NCBI GenBank assembly: GCA_035697245.1 | Contig: DASSDH010000253.1 | Span: 1-29,870 of the forward strand | Length of the DNA stretch: 29,870 nucleotides | Direction: 5' to 3' | Source of the DNA: JACVRX01 sp035697245 | GTDB lineage: Bacteria; Actinomycetota; Actinomycetes; Jiangellales; Jiangellaceae | Shown: positions 23,965 to 29,870 of the stretch, in pieces | Layout: the number at the start of each line of letters is the position of its first letter | How positions within the stretch are numbered: position 1 is the first letter of the stretch | The notes under the pieces: generated by a model | Told to the model about the DNA's origin: nothing | Databases searched by the model: none | Seen by the model: only the letters and a program-made list of their open reading frames with translations | Translations under genes and position numbers: made by a program

Positions 23965-23984
23965 CGCGTCCTGCAACAGACGCG
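23965..23984 (-). terminator. Hairpin downstream of pdxH
   Basis: CGCGTC and GACGCG form a perfect six-base stem with an eight-base loop (CTGCAACA), 34 bases beyond the pdxH stop. It has no U tract. It could end the pdxH transcript or belong to the plus-strand leader described at 23868. Confidence 0.3.
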
Positions 23985-24017
23985 TGAGCCGCCTGCGGGT
24001 CGCTCGCGTTCTGGCGG

Positions 24018-24683
24018 TCAGGGGGCCAGCCGTTCCAACCGCCAGCCGCCATCCGTGCGGGTGTAGAGAAGCCGGTCGTGCAGGCGCGCCGGCCCGCCCT
24101 GCCAGAACTCCATGGTGTGCGGCGACACCCGGAAGCCGCCCCAGAATGGCGGCACCGGCACGGTCTCGGGAAACCTCTCAGCTGCGACTGCCGCAGCAGC
24201 TTCCAGCTCCGCTCGCGACCCGATCACCGACGACTGGTCGCTGGCCCACGCACCAAGCTGGGACTCACGTGGCCGAGTAGCCCAGTACGCGGCAGTCTCC
24301 GCTCGAGTGACCTGTGCCGCAGTTCCGGACACGACCACCTGCCGGGCCATCGCGAACCAGGGGAAGCACAGCGAAACGATGGGATTCGCGCTGATCTCGA
24401 CGGCCTTGCGCGACCGGAGATTGGTGAAGAAGACGAACCCGGAGTCGTCGAGTTCCTTGAGCAGTACGTGCCGGGCGCTGGGTCGTCCGGCCAAGGTCGC
24501 CGTGGCAAGAACCATCGCGTTCGGCTCAGGTAGACCGACGGCGACGGCGGCAGCAAGCCAGCGGTGGAATTGTGCAAACGGTTCACTTGGCACAGACGAC
24601 TCGAGAAGGCGTTCAGTCGGGTATTTCCGGCGCATTCGCGCGAGCGCCTCTTGTGCAAAATCCCACATCGGCGAGGACTCCAC
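24018..24683 (-). CDS. pdxH: Pyridoxamine/pyridoxine 5'-phosphate oxidase
   Basis: About 221 residues, the normal PdxH size. The family pattern runs through MRRKYPTERLLESSVPSEPFAQFHRWLAAAVAVGLPEPNAMVLATA (start region and FMN-binding strand), RPSARHVLLKELDDSGFVFFTNLRSRKA (substrate and FMN loops), NPIVSLCFPW, and the C-terminal PPFWGGFRVSPHTMEFWQGGPARLHDRLLY, the PNPOx dimerisation signature with the active-site Arg and His. It oxidises PNP or PMP to pyridoxal phosphate with FMN and O2. Of several candidate starts I prefer GTG 24683, with GGAGG nine bases upstream; ATG 24668 is also possible. It diverges from citA across about 100 bases. SerC, two genes away, needs PLP. Confidence 0.95.
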   Translation of the reverse strand: MESSPMWDFAQEALARMRRKYPTERLLESSVPSEPFAQFHRWLAAAVAVGLPEPNAMVLATATLAGRPSARHVLLKELDDSGFVFFTNLRSRKAVEISANPIVSLCFPWFAMARQVVVSGTAAQVTRAETAAYWATRPRESQLGAWASDQSSVIGSRAELEAAAAVAAERFPETVPVPPFWGGFRVSPHTMEFWQGGPARLHDRLLYTRTDGGWRLERLAP

Positions 24684-24783
24684 TTGTCGGAAACCTCCGT
24701 CCACACGGCAGAATGGCCTTTCCGGCTCGCGACCATCCTGGCGGCGGACGGATCAGACCACGAGCCTGACCGTGGGAGTGTGC

Positions 24784-25893
24784 ATGGCTGAAGTGCAGCA
24801 CGGCCTCGAGGGTGTTGTCGCGTTCGAAACGGAGATCGCCGAGCCGGACCGCGCCGGCGGTGCGCTGCGATATCGCGGGGTCGACATCGAGGATCTGGTC
24901 GGGCGAGTGCCGTTCGAGAACGTCTGGGGTCTGTTGGTGGACGGGGCGTTCGAGCCGGGACTTCCGCCGGCCGAGCCATTCCCGATCCCGGTGCACTCTG
25001 GCGATGTGCGGGTAGACGTGCAGAGCGCGCTCGCCATGCTCGCGCCGGCGTGGGGTTTCCGGCAGTTGCTTGATGTCTCCGACGAGCAGTGCCGCGAGGA
25101 TCTCGCCCGGGCGGCCGTCATGGCGTTGTCGTTCGTCGCCCAGTCCGCTCGCGGTATCGGCCTACCGATGATCCCGCAGCGAGAGATCGACAAGGCTCGC
25201 ACCATCGTCGAACGGTTCATGATCCGCTGGCGGGGCGACCCCGATCCCCAGCACGTACGCGCCGTCGATGCGTACTTCACCTCGGCGGCCGAGCACGGAA
25301 TGAATGCTTCGACGTTCACTGCCCGGGTCGTGGCGTCGACCGGCGCGGACGTGGCGGCGGCGCTGTCGGCAGCTGTCGGTGCCATGAGTGGGCCGCTGCA
25401 CGGCGGGGCCCCGTCTCGTGTCCTGGCGATGATCGAGGAGATCGAGCGCACCGGCGATGCCGATGGGTATGTCCGAGGCGTGCTGGACCGTCATGAGCGA
25501 CTGATGGGCTTCGGTCACCGGGTGTACCGCGCCGAGGACCCACGGGCCCGGACGTTGCGCCGAGTCGCTCGCGAGCTCGACGCCCCGCGGTACCAGGTGG
25601 CCGAGGCGTTCGAAAAGGCGGCGTTGGCTCAACTCGCCGAGCGCCGTCCGGACCGGGTGCTTGCGACCAACGTCGAGTTCTGGGCGGCCATCGTGCTCGA
25701 CTTCGCCGAGGTTCCGGCGCACATGTTCACCTCGATGTTCACCTGTGCTCGTACGGGCGGGTGGAGTGCTCACATCCTCGAGCAGAAGAAATACGGCCGG
25801 CTCGTGCGCCCGTCGGCCAAGTACACCGGGCCGTCCGCTCGTCGTCCCGACGAGGTCCCCGGGTGGAACCCGGCCTGGGCGCAGTCCGGGTGA
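24784..25893 (+). CDS. citA: Citrate synthase, CitA type
   Basis: A 369-residue short (type I-like) citrate synthase. It begins with the actinobacterial CitA pattern AEVQHGLEGVVAFETEIAEPDRAGGALRYRGVDIEDLVG. Catalytic elements are GPLHGGAP (His206), GFGHRVYR (His245) and NVEFW with Glu298 where the classical enzyme has Asp; Rv0889c-like CitA proteins also have Glu there, as I recall. It condenses acetyl-CoA and oxaloacetate to citrate. ATG 24784 follows GGGAG six bases upstream. The frame stays open for 224 codons upstream, but that is antisense to pdxH. The stop overlaps the serC start by GTGA, so citA, serC and the DinB-like gene form an operon. Confidence 0.95.
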   Translation: MAEVQHGLEGVVAFETEIAEPDRAGGALRYRGVDIEDLVGRVPFENVWGLLVDGAFEPGLPPAEPFPIPVHSGDVRVDVQSALAMLAPAWGFRQLLDVSDEQCREDLARAAVMALSFVAQSARGIGLPMIPQREIDKARTIVERFMIRWRGDPDPQHVRAVDAYFTSAAEHGMNASTFTARVVASTGADVAAALSAAVGAMSGPLHGGAPSRVLAMIEEIERTGDADGYVRGVLDRHERLMGFGHRVYRAEDPRARTLRRVARELDAPRYQVAEAFEKAALAQLAERRPDRVLATNVEFWAAIVLDFAEVPAHMFTSMFTCARTGGWSAHILEQKKYGRLVRPSAKYTGPSARRPDEVPGWNPAWAQSG

Positions 25894-27026
25894 GGACTGC
25901 TCCTGACATCTCGCTGCCCGCTGATCTCCTTCCCCACGACGGGCGATTCGGGTCTGGGCCGAGCAAGATCCGCCCCGAGGCGGTCACGGCGTTGGCGGCG
26001 TCCGGTCCGACGTACCTCGGCACGTCCCACCGGCAGGAACCGGTCCGGCGCCTGGTCCGTCGAGTCCGCGACGGCGTGGCCTCGTTGTTCGGTGCGCCGG
26101 ACGGTTACGAGGTAGTCCTCGGCAACGGCGGCTCGACGGCGTTCTGGGACGCGGCCGCATTCGGGCTCGTTCGCGACCGTGCCCAGCATCTGGATTTCGG
26201 CGAGTTCTCGGCGAAGTTCGCTGCCGCCGTCCGGTCCGCGCCGTGGCTGAACGAACCCACTGTGATTCGCGCTGCTCCGGGGACGTTGGCTTACCCGCGC
26301 GCGGAACCCGACGTTGACCTCTACGCATGGCCGCACAACGAGACCTCGACAGGTGTCATGGCTCCGGTGCGCCGGGTCGATGGTGCGGATCCGGACGCTT
26401 TGGTGGTGGTGGACGCAACCAGTGCGGCCGGCGGCCTGCCATTGGATCCCGCCCAGGTCGATGTCTACTACTTCGCGCCGCAGAAATGCTTCGCCTCCGA
26501 CGGCGGCCTGTGGATCGCGGTCATGTCGCCGCGGGCGCTGGCCCGGATCCAGCAGATCGCGGCGTCGGATCGCTACGTTCCCGCCTTCCTCGACCTCGCA
26601 ATCGCCGTCGAGAACTCGCGCAAGGATCAGACGTACAACACCCCGGCGGTCGCGACGTTGTTCCTGCTCACCGAACAGATCGAGTGGCTGCTCGGCAATG
26701 GCGGGCTCACCTTCGCCGTCGACCGGACGACCGACTCGGCGAGCCGGTTGTACGGATGGGCGGAGAAATCCGGCTACACGGCGCCGTTCGTCGCCGATCC
26801 GTCGCACCGATCACTGGTCGTCGGAACCGTCGACTTCGACAGCACGGTCGACGCTGCCGTGGTTGCTGCCGTTCTGCGCCGTCACGGGATCGTCGACATT
26901 GACCCGTACCGCAAGCTGGGCCGTAACCAGCTGCGCATCGGGATGTTTCCGTCGGTCGATCCGGACGATGTCGAGGCCCTGACTGCCTGCGTGGATCACA
27001 TAGTGGAACGGCTGGTCCCAGCATGA
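25890..27026 (+). CDS. serC: Phosphoserine aminotransferase
   Basis: A 378-residue fold-type I PLP enzyme of the actinobacterial SerC group. Landmarks: RFGSGPSKIRPEAVTAL at the start, LGTSHRQEPVRRLVRRVRDGV, LGNGGSTAFWDAAAFGLV (PLP-phosphate loop), VVVDATSAAGGLPLD, and YYFAPQKCFASDGGLW with the PLP-binding Lys199. It converts 3-phosphohydroxypyruvate to phosphoserine, using glutamate, in serine synthesis; in some bacteria it also acts in the DXP-dependent B6 pathway. The GTG start at 25890 is fixed by the GTGA overlap with citA. The stop overlaps the next gene by ATGA. Confidence 0.95.
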   Translation: MRTAPDISLPADLLPHDGRFGSGPSKIRPEAVTALAASGPTYLGTSHRQEPVRRLVRRVRDGVASLFGAPDGYEVVLGNGGSTAFWDAAAFGLVRDRAQHLDFGEFSAKFAAAVRSAPWLNEPTVIRAAPGTLAYPRAEPDVDLYAWPHNETSTGVMAPVRRVDGADPDALVVVDATSAAGGLPLDPAQVDVYYFAPQKCFASDGGLWIAVMSPRALARIQQIAASDRYVPAFLDLAIAVENSRKDQTYNTPAVATLFLLTEQIEWLLGNGGLTFAVDRTTDSASRLYGWAEKSGYTAPFVADPSHRSLVVGTVDFDSTVDAAVVAAVLRRHGIVDIDPYRKLGRNQLRIGMFPSVDPDDVEALTACVDHIVERLVPA

Positions 27027-27538
27027 GGCGCGTGCCGTTCACCGGTGGCGAGAAGGAAAGCCTGCAGGTAAGCCTCGATCGGCACCGCGACGTCGTGCTG
27101 TGGAAGCTCGAGGGGCTCGACGACGAGCAGCTGCGTCGGCCGATGGTGCCCTCCGGAACCAGCCTGCTCGGCCTGGTGAAGCACCTCGCAAGTGTCGAGT
27201 ACGGATGGTTCTGCGAGACCTTCGGCCGCTACACCGAACCACTTCCATTCGACGACGCCGACGAGAACGCCGACCTACGGGTGGCGCCTGACGAGACAGC
27301 CGCCGACATCCTGGAGTTCTACACCCGCGCCCGGGCGGCAGCGGACCAGGTGATCGATGAGCTTGCGATCGACGAACTCCGGACGGCCTGGTTCGGAGAC
27401 ACCGTCTCGCTGCGATGGGTGCTCATTCACATGGTCGAGGAAACCGCCCGGCACGCCGGCCACATGGACATCGTTCGCGAGCTGATCGACGGAAGCATCG
27501 GTGATCACCGCCCAGCCGAACAATCGGGTGATCGCTAG
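27023..27538 (+). CDS. DinB/DUF664-family protein
   Basis: A 171-residue four-helix-bundle protein of the DinB/YfiT metal-binding superfamily (DUF664 type): HRDVVLWKLEGLDDEQLRRPMVPSGTSLLGLVKHLASVEYGWF, then SLRWVLIHMVEETARHAGHMDIVRELIDG. The three metal-binding histidines would be in KHLASVE, IHMVEETARHAGHMD (two). In this superfamily some members are bacillithiol/mycothiol-dependent S-transferases, others have no known activity, so the reaction is open. Start ATG 27023 overlaps the serC stop by ATGA. It ends in a TAG at the palindrome CTAG, shared with the opposing HNH nuclease gene. Confidence 0.9.
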   Translation: MRRVPFTGGEKESLQVSLDRHRDVVLWKLEGLDDEQLRRPMVPSGTSLLGLVKHLASVEYGWFCETFGRYTEPLPFDDADENADLRVAPDETAADILEFYTRARAAADQVIDELAIDELRTAWFGDTVSLRWVLIHMVEETARHAGHMDIVRELIDGSIGDHRPAEQSGDR

Positions 27539-29079
27539 AACGGCGGCGGGTCGTCGAGCACCGGCGGTACCGGTACCTGGTACTCGTGGCCGGTCGGCGC
27601 GGTCCAGATGACGGTGCCGTCATCGTCACGTCGCCACCGCCAGCCGCCATGCGTCTTGGCTCGATGATGATGGCGGCACAGCGGAATCAGATTCGCTTCG
27701 CAGGTCGGCCCGTGCGGATAGGGCACTCCATGATCCAAATCGCAGCGCTCGGCCGGCTGCCGGCACCCTGGAAAGCAGCACACTTGGTCGCGGGCCGTCA
27801 CGTGCCGGGCGAGTGACTCCGGCGGCCGGTAGACCCGGGTGCCATAGTCCAACAAGGTCCCGGACACCGGATCAGTCAGCAACCGCCGCCAGGTCGCATC
27901 CGGATCGGCCGCGATTCGCCGGGCGGTCTCAGCGTCGATCGGGCCGTAGCCAGCCAACTCGGCCGGCTGATCGTCCAGGCCGAGCAGTGTGCTCACCGGG
28001 ACGACCACCCGGATGTTTGGTCCGCCACGATCACGGCGGCCAGCGGGCCGGCTCGCTCGATTGCCCTCCGCGGCCGGCGGCGCACCGCCGGAGGCCACCG
28101 CCGAGGGGGCGCCGGTAGGGCGGCACAGATCGACCAAGGCGTCGACCCGGCGGGCGTCGATGGATCGCGAGTCATCGGCCTCGGCACTGCGAGCCAGCGA
28201 GTCGACCGCGCCGAACACGATCATGGCGTCCTCGGCGGACAACCAACCGGTCAACTCCGCCATGCCGTCACAGCATGGCTGCACGCGCAGGAACCGGTCG
28301 GCTTCGGCTCGCTGACGCCGCTTCAGGTTCGCCGTCGGGTCAACCCGGGCCACGGCGCGCAAGAGGCTGCGCCGAAGCTCGGGGCCAGTCTGATCTCCAG
28401 CCCGGCGTAGCACGTTCTCCTCCACCGCCGCCCGCGCGTCAGCAGCGGCCACGTTCGCGGTCAGCTCCGCGATTGCCTTTGCCTTGCCAACGTCTATCTG
28501 GCCGGTGCGCAGCGCATCGGCGGTCGCTGGCAACCGATCGGCCAGCGCCAACGCCAGCGACAGCTTCATCTCCGCTGCCCGCCGGCTAACCCGCAGCCGG
28601 GCGGCGATCTCGTCCGCGGCGAACTCACCGACCCGCCGGTCTGGCTCAGGCTCGTCGGGCTCATACGGACCCGGCCGCCGCCGAGCGAACTCCGCCACCA
28701 ACTCGCACTGCCGCGCCTGCGCCCAACTGATCAGCTGCTCCCACCCGGCAACCCCGTCCAACAGATCACGGCTGGAGAGCGCGCCGGCAGGCATGCGATT
28801 CAGTGCTGCAGCTGACATCGGACCTGGCTCCCGCGCGTCGCCCACCGCTCGGCCGAGGTCGGCAGCCGGCGCTGGTCGCTCGTGACCTACGGGGACTGGG
28901 GTGGACCCGCACGGCAGCAATGCTGGCGCCCGGTACACGCCCGGCGCCAACTGCTTCGCGCGCCGCATCCCGCCCTCTACCGGCCTGCGGAAGTCGCTGC
29001 TGATCGACGCCAGCCGAGCCACCGCCGCCGCCCGGGTCTCCCCCGACGGGACGATCGGTTCCTCGACTGCTTCGAACAT
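27535..29079 (-). CDS. DUF222/13E12-repeat HNH endonuclease-like protein
   Basis: About 514 residues of the large actinobacterial DUF222-HNH family. The long helical N-terminal DUF222 region holds RDLLDGVAGWEQLISWAQARQCELVAEFARRR and the middle part RLRVSRRAAEMKLSLALALADRLPATADALRTGQID. The HNH module near the C-terminus is CCFPGCRQPAERCDLDHGVPYPHGPTCEANLIPLCRHHHRAKTHGGW, with two CxxC-like zinc-binding cysteines and the DLDH catalytic His. The 13E12 repeat proteins occur in many copies per genome in mycobacteria and relatives and are thought to be mobile, although I see no inverted repeats or target duplication framing this copy. Start ATG 29079 leaves a weak SD; an upstream extension to 29220 looks non-coding. 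Confidence 0.9.
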   Translation of the reverse strand: MFEAVEEPIVPSGETRAAAVARLASISSDFRRPVEGGMRRAKQLAPGVYRAPALLPCGSTPVPVGHERPAPAADLGRAVGDAREPGPMSAAALNRMPAGALSSRDLLDGVAGWEQLISWAQARQCELVAEFARRRPGPYEPDEPEPDRRVGEFAADEIAARLRVSRRAAEMKLSLALALADRLPATADALRTGQIDVGKAKAIAELTANVAAADARAAVEENVLRRAGDQTGPELRRSLLRAVARVDPTANLKRRQRAEADRFLRVQPCCDGMAELTGWLSAEDAMIVFGAVDSLARSAEADDSRSIDARRVDALVDLCRPTGAPSAVASGGAPPAAEGNRASRPAGRRDRGGPNIRVVVPVSTLLGLDDQPAELAGYGPIDAETARRIAADPDATWRRLLTDPVSGTLLDYGTRVYRPPESLARHVTARDQVCCFPGCRQPAERCDLDHGVPYPHGPTCEANLIPLCRHHHRAKTHGGWRWRRDDDGTVIWTAPTGHEYQVPVPPVLDDPPPF

Positions 29080-29446
29080 GTGTCCAGCATTGCAGCCGCC
29101 ACTGACAGACCAAGTCCCCCAGAGGGCAAGTTCACGAAAGGCGTGGACATCTATGAGGTCCAAGCACACATGACGAACTACGTTACGAGCACACGCTGAT
29201 CCGCCTGCCGAATCACACACAACCCGCCGCTCTCAGCGAGTCGACTGGTCGGCGGTCTAGGGTGGTCGGCGCTGGCACAATCCAGCCGAGATCCTGTTAG
29301 AGCCTGTGAACTTGTCAGCCCGACGTGGTCCGTGCCGGCTCGGCCGAGGGCCCCGCCGCGATGAGTTCCGGCCGGGTCGCGGCTCTGTTCTGGTGTCGTA
29401 GGACGTCGTACGACGCTGCCCGGCACGAGACGCCACGGAGGACGCC
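29080..29446. other. Intergenic region without a recognised gene
   Basis: The 367 bases between the divergent HNH and DUF899 genes contain no plausible coding frame, tRNA or array. They hold two perfect palindromes, CTCGGCCGAG at 29339-29348 and CGTCGTACGACG at 29404-29415, and a GGAGG for the DUF899 gene. The TTAGAGCCTGTGAACTTG stretch near 29298 recalls transposon-end sequence only loosely, and I found no partner end. Confidence 0.6.
29404..29415. promoter_or_regulatory. 12-base palindrome upstream of the DUF899 gene
   Basis: CGTCGTACGACG is a perfect palindrome 31 bases upstream of the DUF899 start. A further GTCGTA half-site lies at 29395-29400. The place and symmetry suit an operator for a small dimeric repressor, but no cognate regulator gene is inside the window. 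Confidence 0.35.
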
Positions 29447-29870
29447 ATGACGACCACGCCGAGTGACCCGACCACCGCGCTGCCCGGCCGCCCGCCCGTC
29501 GCTGACCTAGCCACCTGGCAGGCCGCCCGTGACGAGCTTCTGGTCCGCGAGAAGGCCTACACCCGCGAGGGCGACGCCCTCGCCGCGGCCCGCCGCCGGC
29601 TGCCGATGGTGGAGCTCGACGGGGCGGTCGAGGTCGTCGGACCTGACGGCCCGGTCCCGTTCCTGGACCTGTTCCAGGGTCGCGACGAGCTCGTGGTCTA
29701 CAAGCACATGTGGTATGACGGCGCGCCGCACCAGGGGCAGTGCGAGGGCTGCACCACCACGGCCTGGCACGTGAAGGACGCCGTCTACCTCAACGCCCGG
29801 GGCGTCTCGTTCGCCCTTCTGACCTCGGGCCCGTGGGACGAGGTGGCTCCCTACGTCGAGTTCATGGGTT
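29447..29870 (+). CDS. DUF899 thioredoxin-like protein (N-terminal part, runs off the right edge)
   Basis: The first 141 codons of a DUF899 protein: LATWQAARDELLVREKAYTREGDALAAARRRLPMVEL, the GPDGPVPFLDLFQGRDELVVYKHMWYDG segment, and the CEGC motif (QGQCEGCTTTAWHV), which is the thioredoxin-like CxxC position of this family. DUF899 proteins are cytosolic, thioredoxin-fold and of unknown reaction, probably redox. ATG 29447 is preceded by GGAGG at 29437-29441. The gene continues beyond the window, so completeness cannot be judged. It is divergent from the HNH gene, with a 12-base palindrome just upstream. Confidence 0.88.
   Translation, partial: MTTTPSDPTTALPGRPPVADLATWQAARDELLVREKAYTREGDALAAARRRLPMVELDGAVEVVGPDGPVPFLDLFQGRDELVVYKHMWYDGAPHQGQCEGCTTTAWHVKDAVYLNARGVSFALLTSGPWDEVAPYVEFMG

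Noticed and set aside
23907..24017. tRNA or small structured RNA in the pdxH 3' region
   Set aside because: No cloverleaf, anticodon or T-loop pattern; only short GC-rich stems were found.
24112..24783. In-frame N-terminal extension of citA by 224 codons
   Set aside because: It is antisense to pdxH, and the SD-led ATG at 24784 begins exactly where the citrate synthase pattern starts.
29285..29320. Possible transposon end (TTAGAGCCTGTGAACTTG region)
   Set aside because: No inverted partner, no target duplication and no transposase in reach.

Overview
The window is chromosomal DNA from a high-GC actinomycete. The evidence is pervasive G/C in third codon positions, frequent GTG starts, an IdeR/DtxR-type regulator, a DUF222/13E12-type HNH nuclease, an actinobacterial short citrate synthase (CitA type) and an Abhydrolase_9 protein. 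I cannot fix the genus. I see no rRNA, tRNA, CRISPR array or complete insertion sequence. Genes are closely packed on both strands, and only one gap exceeds 300 bases (29080-29446).

Layout. Positions 1-380 hold the N-terminal part of a Nei-type DNA glycosylase (minus), which runs off the left edge. 417-3606 is a divergent TetR regulator and MMPL exporter pair with two similar inverted repeats between them. 3603-6294 holds a GNAT acetyltransferase (minus) and a TPR-LuxR regulator (plus). 6424-9428 is a plus-strand run: a small SemiSWEET-like membrane protein, a CzcO-like flavin monooxygenase, a DUF6325-type protein, a 22-residue arginine-tetrad peptide and a six-helix membrane protein. 9411-11442 (minus) holds a CPBP membrane protease followed by an AI-2E-type permease broken by two one-base frameshifts. 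11541-16921 holds a membrane-anchored alpha/beta hydrolase, a small CpaE-annotated-type protein (minus), a large secreted M6 metalloprotease followed by a long hairpin, and a small OB-like protein.

16928-18020 (minus) is ideR with a tightly coupled small hypothetical gene. 18099-19213 (plus) is a ParA ATPase overlapping a small ribbon-helix-helix-like protein by ATGA, followed by a coiled-coil lipoprotein. 19807-21796 holds a NagD-like HAD phosphatase converging on nagA. 21838-23764 holds a hotdog-like protein and a convergent MFS exporter. 24018-27538 is a metabolic block: pdxH (minus), diverging from citA-serC-DinB-like (plus), where the three plus genes overlap by GTGA and ATGA. 27535-29079 is the HNH nuclease (minus). 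A DUF899 thioredoxin-like gene begins at 29447 and leaves the right edge.

How the genes work together. The clearest units are the self-contained TetR/MMPL efflux module, the IdeR module, the ParA/RHH couple, and the citA-serC-DinB operon with pdxH beside it (PdxH makes the PLP that SerC uses). The least explained items are the RRxx tetrad peptide, the ParA/RHH pair, and a strongly SD-led 12-codon ORF at 23868 whose stop codon sits in a hairpin loop while the next gene lies on the opposite strand. None amounts to a demonstrated new system.
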